Assembly (NCBI GenBank): GCA_963556145.1
Contig: OY744466.1
Coordinates: forward strand, 2,480,001-2,544,000
DNA from: Hygrocybe punicea
Taxonomy: Eukaryota; Basidiomycota; Agaricomycetes; Agaricales; Hygrophoraceae
Length of the DNA: 64,000 bases
Direction of reading: 5' to 3'
In this document: positions 35,168 through 45,842 of the stretch, piece after piece
How the letters are laid out: each line of letters opens with the position of its first letter
Numbering within the stretch: position 1 is the first letter of the stretch
Translations under genes and position numbers: made by a program
Notes under the pieces: generated by a model
What the model was told of the DNA's origin: nothing
The model's database searches: none
The model's input: only the letters and a program-made list of their open reading frames with translations

Positions 35168-36450
35168 TTATTGGGGGAGGGGGGGTGGAGCGGCAAAGTC
35201 AGGAATCATGCGGCCAACCTTCTCAAGCTCTCTCTTAATCCAGAGCCGGCGCAGGCTGTCTCTGCGGATACCAAGGTAGGTTTGCGCCCGTACGGGACTC
35301 TCTGCGAACAAGTTGAACATGGCAATCATCGTGTCGTCATCAAGATATTTATCCTTTTCCTGCAATAAGTCTTGGGCTGCCTGCCTAACTTGAGCATCGG
35401 AAGGGTCGGGTGGGGGCGGACGGGGCAGGATCTCTGCCCGACGGATTTTGTGCTCGGACATAGTGCGTAGAGTGGTGTTGAATGTCAACATTTCCTCCCT
35501 GATGCCGTTTAAGGCGACAGGACCAGTTATACGAGCACGCTTGGAGGCGCTTCCCTCGGTATCGATGAGAGAGGATATTGTTAGATCTGATATGGATGCG
35601 GATGTCGAAGTTGGTGTTTCTTTACGTTTCTTCCCCTTACCTGGTCGAGGGGGACTTGGGGGCAGGGAGGAAGGCGGAGGGGGATGGCTCTCATTGGGTG
35701 ATGAATCACTATGTCCTTCATGATTTCCTTCTCCTGACGAAGAGGGGGAGCTGAGTACTGCACCCTGGGAAGTAGACTGCGAGGGCCGGTAAACGTTTTC
35801 CCCCTTCCCATGGGATGGCATCAATTGCTGCATATCGACATAGAGGTCCCAGCCCTTGTTGCGGAAGGGACAGGCTTTGGGATGTTTCTACATGACTGTC
35901 AATGGAATAGAGAGAAGAGGGCAGATAATAATACCTCGATATATTTATCCCAGACCGGCTGAGTGTTCTCATCGATGTTAAGCCCACGCGTATGGTCCCA
36001 GGGTAAGCCAGACAGTCTTGTGAGGGGCTCCACGTCATGATAGATCTCCCTTAACTGAATTGAAACATCAGCATACTATTATTACAAGTCAGAAGTCACT
36101 CACCCTCCCCCATCTAGATTGGCAAGAAGCGGCCGACTTGGGAATCCCCTTTTCAGGGGGGGTTTTGGCCATTGCAGCAGCAGCAGCATTCCAGGTTGCT
36201 GCCTTGAAATTTGCACCATCACCCACCTCTGCCTTGTGCTGCAGGAGGAAATCAATAAGGAAACCAGTTTCTTTGTCACTCCACCGTGACTGCAGGCGAG
36301 GTGTCTTGTCACCAGAGTTCTCTCCACCCGCCTTACCCTTAGCCTTGGCCTTTGACTTTGACTTTGACTTTGAGGCTGATGCCATTGGAGATGGGGGAGA
36401 TACAATGATATGAGGAGAAGGGGGGTCAGCCATAGGGGGCGGCTCCGCCA
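35168..36450 (-). CDS. Harbinger Myb/SANT-like accessory protein
   Basis: Exons 36450-36104, 36054-35935 and 35887-35168 (introns 49 and 47 nt, GTGAGT...CAG and GTATTA...TAG), about 395 residues from ATG 36450. The frame is open further up to 36484, but without ATG. A Ser/Lys repeat (SKSKSKAKAKGK) is followed by a trihelix Myb/SANT-like domain (RWSDKETGFLIDFLLQHKAE ... NAAAAAMAKTPPEKGIPKSA ... QSRWGRLREIYHDVEPLTRLSG), then KACPFRNKGWDLYVDMQQLMP, a Pro/Ser-rich linker with a basic GKGKKRKE patch, and a helical tail. Such proteins help transposase reach the element ends and the nucleus. It is transcribed toward the transposase gene. Confidence 0.9.
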
Positions 36451-37881
36451 TAGGAACAGAACAAGAGGCGGAGTTTGTCAGCAATGTCCGGCATGTCCGG
36501 CATGTCTCGGAAACAATGAGGAGTGTTTGGTTACCGAGTTACTGAACAGGCCCTTAAGCCTTTTGCATCGATCGCACACGTATCCTTCGATTCCGCGACA
36601 AACTGCATTGGCAGTCACACACGCATCGCATTGCTGGATCCGGTACGATTGCACATACTACGGAATTGTTAGACGGAAATGATATACGAGTCTGCGAGAT
36701 ATCACTTACCCCCGGAATCTTTCCCTTCAGTTCTGCGTCCTCGTTCCCGCTCGCATTCGAGAAATCGTTGCCACTGTTGTAGTCCCCGTGAATGGTCTCG
36801 TCGTCCTGGTTGACCCTCTTATCCCGGTTGAGCTTTTTGTTTTTGATCACGTTCAATACTTGGAGTCTCTCGTATTTTCGTAGTTGCTGATTGGACCAGG
36901 TGCCCTCCTCATCCTCGCTTCCATGATGGCTGGTTTGTGCGGTCTCCTCCTGGTCCCTTTCCACGGCTGCATCATCCCTTTTTGCTGCCTCTGCCGCCTT
37001 CGCCCTTTCCGCCTCCTCGATCCGCTTCTCCGCTTCCGCCCTCCTATTCATCTCCTCTTCGTATTGATGCGATTCCTCCGCCCGTTTCTGCTCGATCCTT
37101 TCTGCCTCCTCAACCCGTTGTTTCCTCGCTTCCTCCTCCTTTTCCTCCTGCAACCGTAACACTTCCTGACGCCTCGCCTCTTTCCATTCCCGTTTGTAGT
37201 CCTCCCAGCTCCACAACCACTCCTCGACCTCCACCACCATCTCTCCGCCCATCGAGAAATCCCTTGGTTCCGTCACGTCGATTCCATTGTCCCAGATTTC
37301 TCAATATGCCCCTATAGTTTCGCTGCCGGGTATCGTTAGTCTGTGCCGTTTACAGGAACGGGAACCCTTACCATGGCCTGTCGTCGTCTCACCACCCATT
37401 GCTGTGCTTCGTTCTCGAATCCGTCGCGTACAATATCGATTCTGGCCGCGTCGACTTCTAGTAACTCAGCCACGGCGCTCTTGAAGTCTTGCCACATTTC
37501 CGCATCGAGAGTATTGAGGAAAGTGTCGTATTCCATCGACATCTGGTGTTGGTATTGGTACTTGTTGGGTTTGTTGGGCTTATTGAGGTTGTCGTCGAGA
37601 TTGTTGAAAGTCGTGTTGAAAAGTTTTCTTGTTTGTATTTGTTGCCCCATCACATGACCGTTGTTCCTTTCACCCAGCCGTTTCGCCCCACCCTCTTTCA
37701 GTAGCTCCGGATCACTGCTTCCCGACACTTCGATACCCGCTGGCTTTGACTCTGCTCACATTGTACTCCCGTTTCCGTCTGTTTTCGACATCGCATCCGC
37801 TCATTTATTCCCACGACCCTGGTATCTTTGTTATTTCGTATGGATTGACCAGGGATGGTCTCTATCTGAGTCCTGACCAGA

Positions 37882-38472
37882 TGTAGAGGCTCCGGGCCAT
37901 CTGGACCCGAATCCTCTTCATATCCCATTTCGTCCCCGTCCATTCCCATTCAGGTATCGTCGATTCCGCCCGATTCCGGTCCTTTCCGTCGATTCCGCTC
38001 CGGATTCCACCTCCGGAATCGTTCATACTCAAGATGCAATGTCTCTAACAACCTGGAATCAGTACATATATAGTTACATATGATATATCTTCATTTCCTG
38101 TTACTTAGTACATAGCACCATTCCTCCTATACTCCGCTCCACTCCTCTACCATCAGTTACAGCCTTCGCTTGTAGTACATAGTTACTACAGCACAGGATC
38201 ACTCCCAGTAGTATAAAAGATGTACCCTTATACTACAACCATAAGAAAATACAGGTTATCACTCCCCTTCAGTTCTACACTTTTAGTCCTCGCTTCGTAT
38301 CGTCTCATCAGTCTTCGTACTCCACTCCCTTCACTTCCCCTCTGATCCAGAACCCTGGATTCGGGTTGGATTGACTAGACTACATAGACACTAAACTCCT
38401 CTGATCACTTCTTAGCTGATCACCCTTTTCGTAGATTCCCATTTCAGGTCTACAACAGAACTCGCCGTCACA
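37882..38472 (+). repeat. gypsy-2 3' LTR (591 bp)
   Basis: Same length as the 5' LTR, with a dozen or so transitions (for example CCGTCT/CCATCT, GTACGT/GTACAT, CCGCCTCC/CCACCTCC). Confidence 0.92.
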
Positions 38473-39176
38473 GCAACAACCTCCAATGGTGGTCACGGTG
38501 CCTCACAGGTGAATTCATGGGCATGCCCATACCAGCACCCATGCCCCTATCTGACCTTGGTGCCTACTCAGATGCCAGCTCAGGCATTGGCATTGCAATC
38601 ATCATCAATGGGCGATGGCGGGCCTGGCGCCTTATACCAGGCTGGCAAACACTTAATGGGAAATGAGACATCAGATGGGCTGAAGCCCTTGGCTTTGAGC
38701 TACTCACCCGTGCCCTCTCCAGGACTCCAAACACTAACCAACATTTTAAAGTATACGGCAACAACAAAGGCGTCATTGAAGGTTGGTGGAATTCCAGGAG
38801 CAGAAATGGACCCATCAATGAATGCTTCAAACAGATCCATGCATTCACTGAGGAACTCCAACACCCTACCTCCTTCTCTACCACCTACGTTCCCAGCAAA
38901 CTCAACCCAGCTGATGCCCCATCCTGTGGCATCCACCCACCCTGCCACCTCTTACTCCCACTCTTCCAACTACCTCCCGGCCTCGACGACTTCATCATCG
39001 ATGCCACCCTCCCACACTGCCCATTGGAACTCCAGATGCTCCGCCAAGGCAGATACCCCAGAGCAGTCACCCAAAGCATTGCAAAAGCTATTGCACACCC
39101 TGATCCTGAGGAGCACTCAGGGTGCGACTCCCTCGATTCACTCCTCCTCCAATTCCAAGCAGAATGGAACAATTAA
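38473..39176 (+). pseudogene. DIRS-like RNase H domain (3' part of the RT gene)
   Basis: Continues the RT interrupted at 30518. With gypsy-2 and one GCRA copy discounted, the junction reads ...PKSIR-D-NLQWW in frame. Then SDLGAYSDASSGIGIAI, one TGA, DIRWAEALGFELLTRAL, VYGNNKGVIEGWWNSRSRN and PSKLNPADAPS, and the stop TAA at 39174. This is the RNase H-like domain usual in this position. Confidence 0.75.
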
Positions 39177-40365
39177 TGGGCCCAGATCCCTCCTACCCCT
39201 ACTACCCAGATCAGCACTTCCAGACCTCACCCTTACTGCCCAGGCCTCATTCCCACAACCTCCCCTCTCTGCCCACACTGCCTATCAAAGGGACTGGCTA
39301 CGTCTCTGGACTCCTGCCCAACCTCGCTCTTCACGCGATGCGACAGGACATCCCATCCACATAACAGATTCCAATCTAGACAGAATTCTAGCGGTAATCA
39401 GTGTATCCTGGGCCCAAGGCACCCATGCCTTATATGGCAGTGGCCTCCTCGCCTACCATGTCTTCTGTGATGAGTGCAACATCCCAGAACCTCAACGATG
39501 CCCTGCTAGTCCAATCCTCATACTAGCCTTCATTGCAAACCATGCTGGTGCCTACTCTGGAAAGACCCTCGCCAACTATGTCTTTGCAATACGAGCCTGG
39601 CACATCCTGCATGGACAGCCATGGGTCATGCTCCAAACTGAAATCAAGGCAGCACTAGATGGCGCCATCATCCTCACCCCCCCATCATCCCGTCGCTCTA
39701 AATGTCAACCCATAACAATTAAATTCTTGGTTGCGGCCAAACAAAAGCTAAACTTGACCCTCCCTTTTGACATGGCCTTCTTTGCATGTCTCACCATGGC
39801 CTTTTACTCACTCGCGTACTTAGGCGAATTCATTGTCCCCACCCTAAAATCTTTCCACCCCAAACAACATGTGAAAAGATCAAACATAAGCCATCGCACT
39901 GACCGCAACAACCTCAAGGTAACAGTATTCCACATACCTGTCACCAAGTCTTCACGCAAAGGTGAAGATGTGTTCTGGTCCACCCAACCAGGCCCATCTG
40001 ATCCACACGCCGCCCTACTTAACCACTTTAACATAAATGACCCCCCCTCCCCCTACCACCTCTTTGCCTGGTGCCCTCCAAATGGCCTTCGTCCCCTCAC
40101 ACAACTAGCCTTTATGGACACCCTTAAAGAACTATGTAAAACTCTCAAAATCGAATGCTTCCAAGGCCATGGCATACAGATTGGAGCCACTCTGGAACTC
40201 CTCCTACCAGGAGTCCCCTTTGACATAGTCAAAACAATTGGCCAATGGTCTAGTGAAGCATTCCTAGTATACCTACGAGACCATGCAATTGTCATGGCCC
40301 CATACATGCAGGGGACACCAGTCCTGGATCACTTCCTCCGTTACACCATGCCTCCACCCTGCTGA
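38509..40365 (+). pseudogene. DIRS-like tyrosine recombinase, catalytic arginines lost
   Basis: The frame is open over 618 codons, but the first 250 only shadow RNase H. The recombinase begins near 39340: ITDSNLDRILAVISVSWAQG, LAYHVFCDECNIPEPQRCPA, then the catalytic region. The position of the first Arg reads AYLGE instead of RLGE. The HxxR box reads GHGIQIG (Arg to Gln, CGG to CAG is a CpG transition). The WSS box (IGQWSSEAF) and the nucleophile region (YLRDH) remain. It would resolve circular cDNA into the genome in active elements; this copy should be dead despite its long ORF. Confidence 0.8.
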
Positions 40366-40985
40366 AGTCAATTGTGAGTAACCCCTGCCTCCTAAAACCT
40401 GGGAGTCTTCTTCGCTCCAACGCATTGCAGGGCTCCTAACATTTGGGAGCCGCAGCTCATCAGTCTCCCTTTGATTAGGTCTGGACTTTAGTTTCGGGTT
40501 TAAAAAACACATTTCGTTTTTTTCCCAAAAACAAAAAACAAAAAACAATTCTTATCTTCAAATCTTCAAAATACTTTGCTTTATCATACAAAGAACTCTG
40601 CCTGCACAATCATAGACATGTCTTTGCCAACTTTGCCAACTTTGACTAGTTTATTTTTTGACTAATCACTCAGTCTCTTAGATGGCATGACAATGGGAGA
40701 GAGAATATGAATAGTAGGGTGCGACTGGCCCTGAAGCAGTGGCCCAGCCCACAATGAGATGACATTATTTAACTTGAGAAATACATGGATGTGTTTTGAA
40801 TGGGGAGGAGGGCACAGGGCATCAGACCAAAATATGATGCAGGGAAATTCCTGTTGTATTGTCAAAGTTTACGAGAATACGCTGAAAATATGACTGGAAT
40901 CCAGCTCCCGTCAACTTCCCATACTTTATCCAAATCCAATGCAAATATGACTGCAATGTGACAGAAAATATGATGGAAATTTGCT
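40366..40985. other. DIRS-like 3' flank, no gene
   Basis: Contains two small hairpins (CTCC...GGGAG near 40391 and GGCTCC...GGGAGCC near 40431) and A/C-rich DNA (CAAAAAACAAAAAACAA near 40530). Nothing coding. Confidence 0.5.
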
Positions 40986-41067
40986 TAGGGCTGTGCCTGG
41001 CCTGTGAGCCTGGCCAGGCCAAGCCAAGCCCTAGTAGGCCAGGCTAAGCCAGGCCGGAACAGCCCTA
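40986..41067. mobile_element. 82-bp hAT micro-MITE
   Basis: Ends TAGGGCTGT and ACAGCCCTA, with a perfect 8-bp duplication AATTTGCT (40978-40985 and 41068-41075). The inside is a GGCCAGGC/GCCTGGCC-type near-palindrome, so the whole element folds on itself. Confidence 0.9.
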
Positions 41068-41468
41068 AATTTGCTACTGTGGTCACTAAATATATGGGCC
41101 TTGTCCTTTGTAGCAGAAATAACAGCCCACCCTATTCCATAGCAGTAATAACAGAGCACTTTTAACATAGCAGTGAGCTTGGCAGGTTTACAACTTGTAC
41201 CAGGATATATAAGCTTGGGAAACCTTTGCAAGTTCATAGCAGACCAGGACCTCTTACCTTTTCTGCTGCTCACTGGTATTCTGTTTAATTCTCATATCAG
41301 ACTGGTTATTAAAACAAATAGTGCTTGTTATTGATAATATCTAACATCGCTGGTAATAGTGTGTGAAAAGCAAGCACGAGGAGAGTGGTAAACAATCTGA
41401 GAACAGCAAGGGAGATCCTCTCAATGAAACAAAGTCCAATTTAAGTGGAAATCACTGGAGCAAGCTTT

Positions 41469-43310
41469 CTAGCAAGTGCGTTTCTTTGCCCCTTTGGCAG
41501 CAGCCTTGGATTTCTTTGCTTTGGCAGTTTGAGGTGCTGGTGGTTTCACCGCCACTCCCACCTTGCGCCGTTTAGCTGCCTTGCCCTGTGACTGCAATAC
41601 ACTGCCACTCCCAGATGCTGTTCCAAATCCTACCTCCATTTCTCTGTCACTTGATAGACTGCTACACCCATCTAGATCCTCAGTACTTGTATTACTTGAG
41701 TGGCTGTGTTCAGGAGATGGAGGCAATTCTGATCCATCCACTGACAGAGAATCACTACCCGGAACACTTCTGCCACTACCAGCACTGTCTGTCTTGTTGG
41801 TAATGTCATTTTCAGGAGAGGGACCACTGATGGACGGTCTGGATGCAATATTGCGGTGGTGCTTGTGGGCAGCCATGATATTGTCCAATGGATTCATCTT
41901 CATTAACAGTCAAGGTAACCGTCAATTCAGAAGAAAATCTGGAACTTCTCTGACAAAAATCAATCACCATTTTAACAATGTAAGGCTGAATACACACAGG
42001 TTCCACCAATTCAATGTGGCAATGCACCACTCATCCTCTGGACCTATCTCAAATAATCTGACAATATTGTTGAAAAACTTCTGTGTATTGAAATTGCCAT
42101 CTATGCTAGACCATTGGTTCTTGGAACTGGACATGAATTGTGTCTGTAAGAGGTGGCATCTTTGAGTGCTGTGATCAACATCGGAAAACAATTTATACGA
42201 ACTTGTACTGCTGCATAAGCAATTGTTCGCAGAGTGACTTAATTCAGTTGATGGATTTTGCCCATTGACAGTTTGGTGCCCTTGTGATTGGCAGATGGAA
42301 TAGCTGAGCCTGGACCTGTGAAGATATGGCGATACACCGAATTCTTGCAGTCAGAAAACAGGAAGAGTTAGGATAGACTGAATACTTACGCGTACAAGTA
42401 AATAACCCTGCAACAGACTCTTGTCCTTTTGCATTGGGTTATATATCTCAGTGTCATCATACAGGAAAGATGGCTAATTGGCAGCTGTGACCCTCAGCGA
42501 GTCTTCCTTAAGAAGGTTCATAACCTCACTGCAAGTGATCATGTTAGAAACATATGGAGGAATCCACAACATGAGAGTACTCACAGGGTGTCATTGTCGA
42601 ACCTTTCACAGCATTGTTTAGGGCATAAGAGCCCTGCTGTCATCAGATGATTGAATCCTCAAATAAGCTTGTTTTGATCTTTTGTGATGGCTGGATTCAC
42701 GATGTCACCAGGATTCTTCGGGATGTAAGTGATGCCCGCATGCTTCAGACTTCCACAATCATGTGAACCTGCATCGGCTGTGGCTGTAGCAAGCTAGAAA
42801 CGAACAAGGATCAACATCTGACATTCAATACCATGCATATAATCAACTTACCTGCACAATAAATGAGCTCATTGCCTTTGGATTGTTCTTAAACCTCAAA
42901 ACGATGGTGCTGAAGCCTGGAACAACTCTGGTGAATTCATTATATATGTGAAGATGATATTCATGCTCATTGTTGTTCCTATATCACTTTATCAGTAATG
43001 GAATATGTAGTTGGCAAGAAACATTGGCACTGATGCATTATTTATAATCGGGACATCAGTCAAAAATTCTGAATTGATCCCAGTCATCATCTCAGTGGTG
43101 ATGTCGATGAATGGATCCATGCTGAGTGGGATCCACCAAGTGATATGCAAGTACTGCTCCATCGGATTGTCACTTAAAGGTACAAATCAGTTGGTGGCAT
43201 ATCATGTCAATGACCATCTTACCGATTCCATTTACATGTATTACAATTGAGGCTGTCAAGTAGGGACTGAGCATGCATATGGCCACGTTGAATGAGTTGG
43301 TCGTCAGTGA
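41469..43310 (-). pseudogene. DUF6698-like basidiomycete multicopy gene, decayed
   Basis: The minus strand reads, exon by exon with GT-AG introns: MMLTDDQLIQRGHMHAQSLLDSLNC, EFTRVVPGFSTIVLRFKNNPKAMSSFIVQ, ADAGSHDCGSLKHAGITYIPKNPGDIVNPAI, LLKEDSLRVTAAN, PSFLYDDTEIYNPMQKDKSLLQGYLLVR, YRHIFTGPGSAI and TIAYAAVQVRI, and ends with a Ser-rich, Lys-rich tail (KAAKRRKVGVAVKPPAPQTA ... KKRTC, stop at 41469). The order fits the DUF6698 family of unknown function known from Agaricomycetes (from memory, not checked). Several TGA/TAG stops break it, many explicable as CGA to TGA. The tail has nuclear-localisation-like basic runs. Confidence 0.6.
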
Positions 43311-43771
43311 GCATCATGGTCAAGAGTTAAGAGTTAAGAAATGTTATATCACAAATTTATTAATAAATTTATGACTGTCTACATTATCAAAAAGAATTAT
43401 TCACACTTCTTTCTCTTGCTTCAAGTCCTTTCATCTGTATCATTTAGCTTTAAAAAATGACATGTCAGATAGATAGAAATCTTCATGTGAAGCCAGATGC
43501 ACTTTTCTTTGCCAGAGGCCCCAGTTCCTCATCGCTCTCAGGTTCAGTCATGCTCCCAATGTGAAGTCGATCAGCCAGAGCAGCCTTTGCACTGTACTTG
43601 GTTGCTGGCAAGTCCTCAACACCCATACCTCTGTGATCAACAGGTACATCTCCTGGACCATCTCCTGGTGTAAGTGTCCGATTCTCGACAGATTCACTCC
43701 TTTTATTCGCTGGAGCATACATGTCTAGATGCACAAACCTCGGCCTCCACCTACCATACCATACCAATTGA

Positions 43772-45842
43772 ATGAAAAAACTTGAGAAAGGTGGTGTTAT
43801 TCAAGAGTTTGTGATGATTGAAACATGGATCCATTACCTTGAGCATGAAGTGCAAGTACTGCAGAATGAAAAAAGACAGCTGCACAAAGCACTCAACTCT
43901 GTACAATCTTTCATGGACCAAAGGCCCACTGCTTTAGAAAAGAAGTATGATGAGCACCTTGCTTGGCTTGCCACCACGCAAATGGTTCTAATTTGTGCTT
44001 GAGATTCCAAAAGCGAAGATATGGGTGATGGGTCTGATGACAAGTCTGGTGATGAAAAAAGTGAGCTGCAGATACAAGTGAAGAAAAGTATGGATGCTGC
44101 GAACCATACAAAAGTCAAGGTACTGTCTAAATTCCCTGTTCCATAATAAATGCATTACAGTATTCAATGGCTTCTTTGAACACAAAAATTACCCTCAAAT
44201 GCCACAGGTAGCCAAATTATCTTGAACAAAATCTGAATTGACAGAAGGTTGCTCATATATCTCAAGACCTCTCATACCAATTTTTAAAGAAATCTGTTCA
44301 TACTGGAATGTTTTATGGTCAAAACATTAGTGTTCAAAGGAGTGATCAGATTTCTCGCTACTTTGTGAATATTCAGTTTCTAATTTTATTGGTGGTTCTG
44401 AATAAAAAACAATATCTAGATAGGTTCAGATAATACACTGAAGGGATTAGAACATTTTTTAGCAGTAGAAATCAGTACAGAATCAATTATATCAGGGTGT
44501 TCAAAGGACTGGTAGTGTTCAAAGGAGCCATTGAACACTGTAACAAGAATTGTATCAAGCAACTCACCAATGTCATGTATTGCAAGTTCTTGGGGGTTGC
44601 CAACCTTACCAAGAAGGAACACTTCCCAATGGCCAGAGATGATGATGAACAGGACCTCCCTTTAGTTCATGGCTCCCAAGATGTCTGTCAAGTTCGTTTG
44701 CTATGGAATAAATCATGAAAAGACCCACATGATCACAAAGTGGTCATGAAGATATCACAGTTTGCAAAATCACATGGCCATGATTATGTGTCTGAAGCTG
44801 CTAGTCTTCTTGGGGTCGTCACACAAGGAGATCTTGATCAGTGGTTCTCCAAGAAGTATGAGGCTCTTCAAAAGGTGTAGCGAGGAATGAGCGGTTGAAA
44901 GACAACTAAACCAGGTGATGGCCTGACTAAGAATAAACGTGATAACCATTGTAGTAGGTAGTCACATGACTGTTGGGATTACCTAGTTTAGTCATGTAGT
45001 AGATAGTCATCTGAATCTTATCCTTATCCTTATCCTATGAGATCATAGCTTTTCAGAGCCTGCAAGTAGCTCTATGACCCCTTAGCCTACTCCATTGTGC
45101 ATGAGGGGTGAGTCAAGCATTCACTTAACATTGGATTACCTGATCACATGACGATCTATAAGCTTAAGGTTTGAGAGTGTAAACAGGAAAACCTTCCTGA
45201 AGATTCTGATTGGAGATCTACTAAGTATGATGCAGCATTCACAATACAACAAATGACAGATGATGAGGATACATTCAATGGGGAAGAGAAACTTATACTG
45301 AATGTTTATACTTCCTGAGCTCCAGACAGTCGCTCAATCATTGTGAGTGAACTTGAACAGGAATATGTATTTTTATGAGCTTATAACCACATCAGGTAAC
45401 ACAATTATTTGAGGTGATTGATGGTGTTCCTGATCTGCAGACTTCAGCACAGTATGTCAGATGTGAATGTGGAGAGAAAAAGGAACAGCCACCTCCAATT
45501 ACAAAACACCTAGTTGGGCGAGCACGTTGATAGATGGTAGACGCTATGTGGTTGAAATCAAACCCTGATTTTAATCATGTGAAGCACATTGCTGATAATG
45601 GAAAAGCATGGGGTGATGCTGAGAATCCTGAAGAGATTGAGTTGTGGATGAAAAAAGCAAGAGACGAGAAAGCTGAACTGAAGTGTAAACGAGATGAGAA
45701 TGGTGGGGGGTCCTCCAAGAAGGAATCAAAGGGGACATGGAAGGGGAATAAAAAGGGAAAAGATGTTGCAGGGAGATTGAAGGCAGCAACTGTGAGGGTA
45801 GAAATGGTAGAAGAAGAAGAAGAAGACTTGGTATTTGACTAG
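43772..45842 (+). pseudogene. unrecognised multi-exon gene with coiled coil, hit by Tc1-type MITE
   Basis: Starts as a coiled coil (MKKLEKGGVIQEFVMIETWI ... HEVQVLQNEKRQLHKALNSV), then an acidic segment. It is interrupted by the MITE at 44158-44540 and resumes NCIKQLTNVMYCKFLGVANL, HGHDYVSEAASLLGVVTQGD and DQWFSKKYEALQKV. A later piece (45190-45842) reads STKYDAAFTIQQMTDDEDTF, VDAMWLKSNPDFNHVKHIAD and an acidic end EEEEEDLVFD. The separate blocks resemble fungal multicopy proteins of unknown function but do not form one frame. I cannot say whether it is one gene or two. Confidence 0.4.
44158..44540. mobile_element. Tc1/mariner-type MITE, copy 2 (383 bp)
   Basis: Same length and apparently identical sequence to 27730-28112, flanked by TA (44156-44157 and 44541-44542). 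The identity implies recent mobilisation by a transposase elsewhere in the genome. Confidence 0.88.

Larger units (their letters stand above)
33526..36553 (+). mobile_element. intact PIF/Harbinger transposon (3028 bp)
   Basis: Perfect 85-bp terminal inverted repeats (33526-33610 and 36469-36553) starting GGGCCTGTTCAGTAACTC, and the 3-bp duplication TTA (33523-33525, 36554-36556) typical of the superfamily. It carries both expected genes in convergent orientation: a DDE transposase (plus) and a Myb/SANT-like protein (minus). No inactivating mutation was found, so it may be autonomous. Confidence 0.96.
33048..37650 (-). pseudogene. antisense gene in gypsy-2: coiled-coil Zn(II)2Cys6-like protein, split by Harbinger
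   Basis: On the minus strand: a first exon from ATG 37650 (MGQQIQTRKLFNTTFNNLDD...), ending near 37380-37340 at a GTAAGG or GTAAAC donor with a CTAAC branch; a Glu/Arg-rich coiled coil (37270-36720, EDYKREWKEARRQEVLRLQE and on); an intron with GTAAGT near 36712 and a TAG acceptor near 36667; then CDACVTANAVC and CDRCKRL at the Harbinger border. Past Harbinger the frame continues with the sixth cysteine, TKGPATGSRKAERKGK, a basic region and a C-terminal helix ending at 33048. The cluster fits C-x2-C-x6-C-x7-C-x2-C-x6-C. The junction of exons 1 and 2 is one base out of frame in my reading, so the exact splice is open. The insertion should kill the gene. Confidence 0.65.
30519..38472 (+). mobile_element. 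gypsy-2: pol-less LTR retrotransposon carrying sense gag-like and antisense zinc-cluster genes
   Basis: 591-bp LTRs (30519-31109, 37882-38472) start TGTAGAGG and end GTCACA. They differ at about a dozen sites, all transitions and mostly CpG. The flanks GCGA (30515-30518) and GCAA (38473-38476) are a 4-bp duplication with one CpG transition. Between the LTRs there is no protease, RT, RNase H or integrase. There is only a sense gag-like ORF (31304-33091) and an antisense gene (37650-33048), the latter split by a 3028-bp Harbinger. Without Harbinger the element is about 4.9 kb. It must depend on another element for pol; the DUF4100-type relics share its gag and LTR ends. Confidence 0.92.
26949..40365 (+). 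mobile_element. decayed DIRS-like (tyrosine recombinase) retroelement, host of nested insertions
   Basis: In order on the plus strand: ORF1 (gag-like), RT, RNase H and a tyrosine recombinase, all in broken frames. It is interrupted by a hAT MITE (27640-28304) and by gypsy-2 (30519-38472). Removing those leaves about 4.8 kb of recognisable coding sequence, a normal size for the order. The termini were not found. Small hairpins just past the recombinase (GGCTCC...GGGAGCC near 40431-40452) may be part of the 3' end. The limits given are those of recognisable coding sequence. Confidence 0.85.

Noticed and set aside
30514..38477. A 5-bp duplication for gypsy-2
   Set aside because: CGCGA and GCAAC do not match; only the 4-bp reading GCGA/GCAA fits, and it also restores the host frame.
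43483..43767. 95-codon minus-strand ORF with acidic end
   Set aside because: No motif, no partner exon; may belong to the neighbouring decayed genes but cannot be supported alone.
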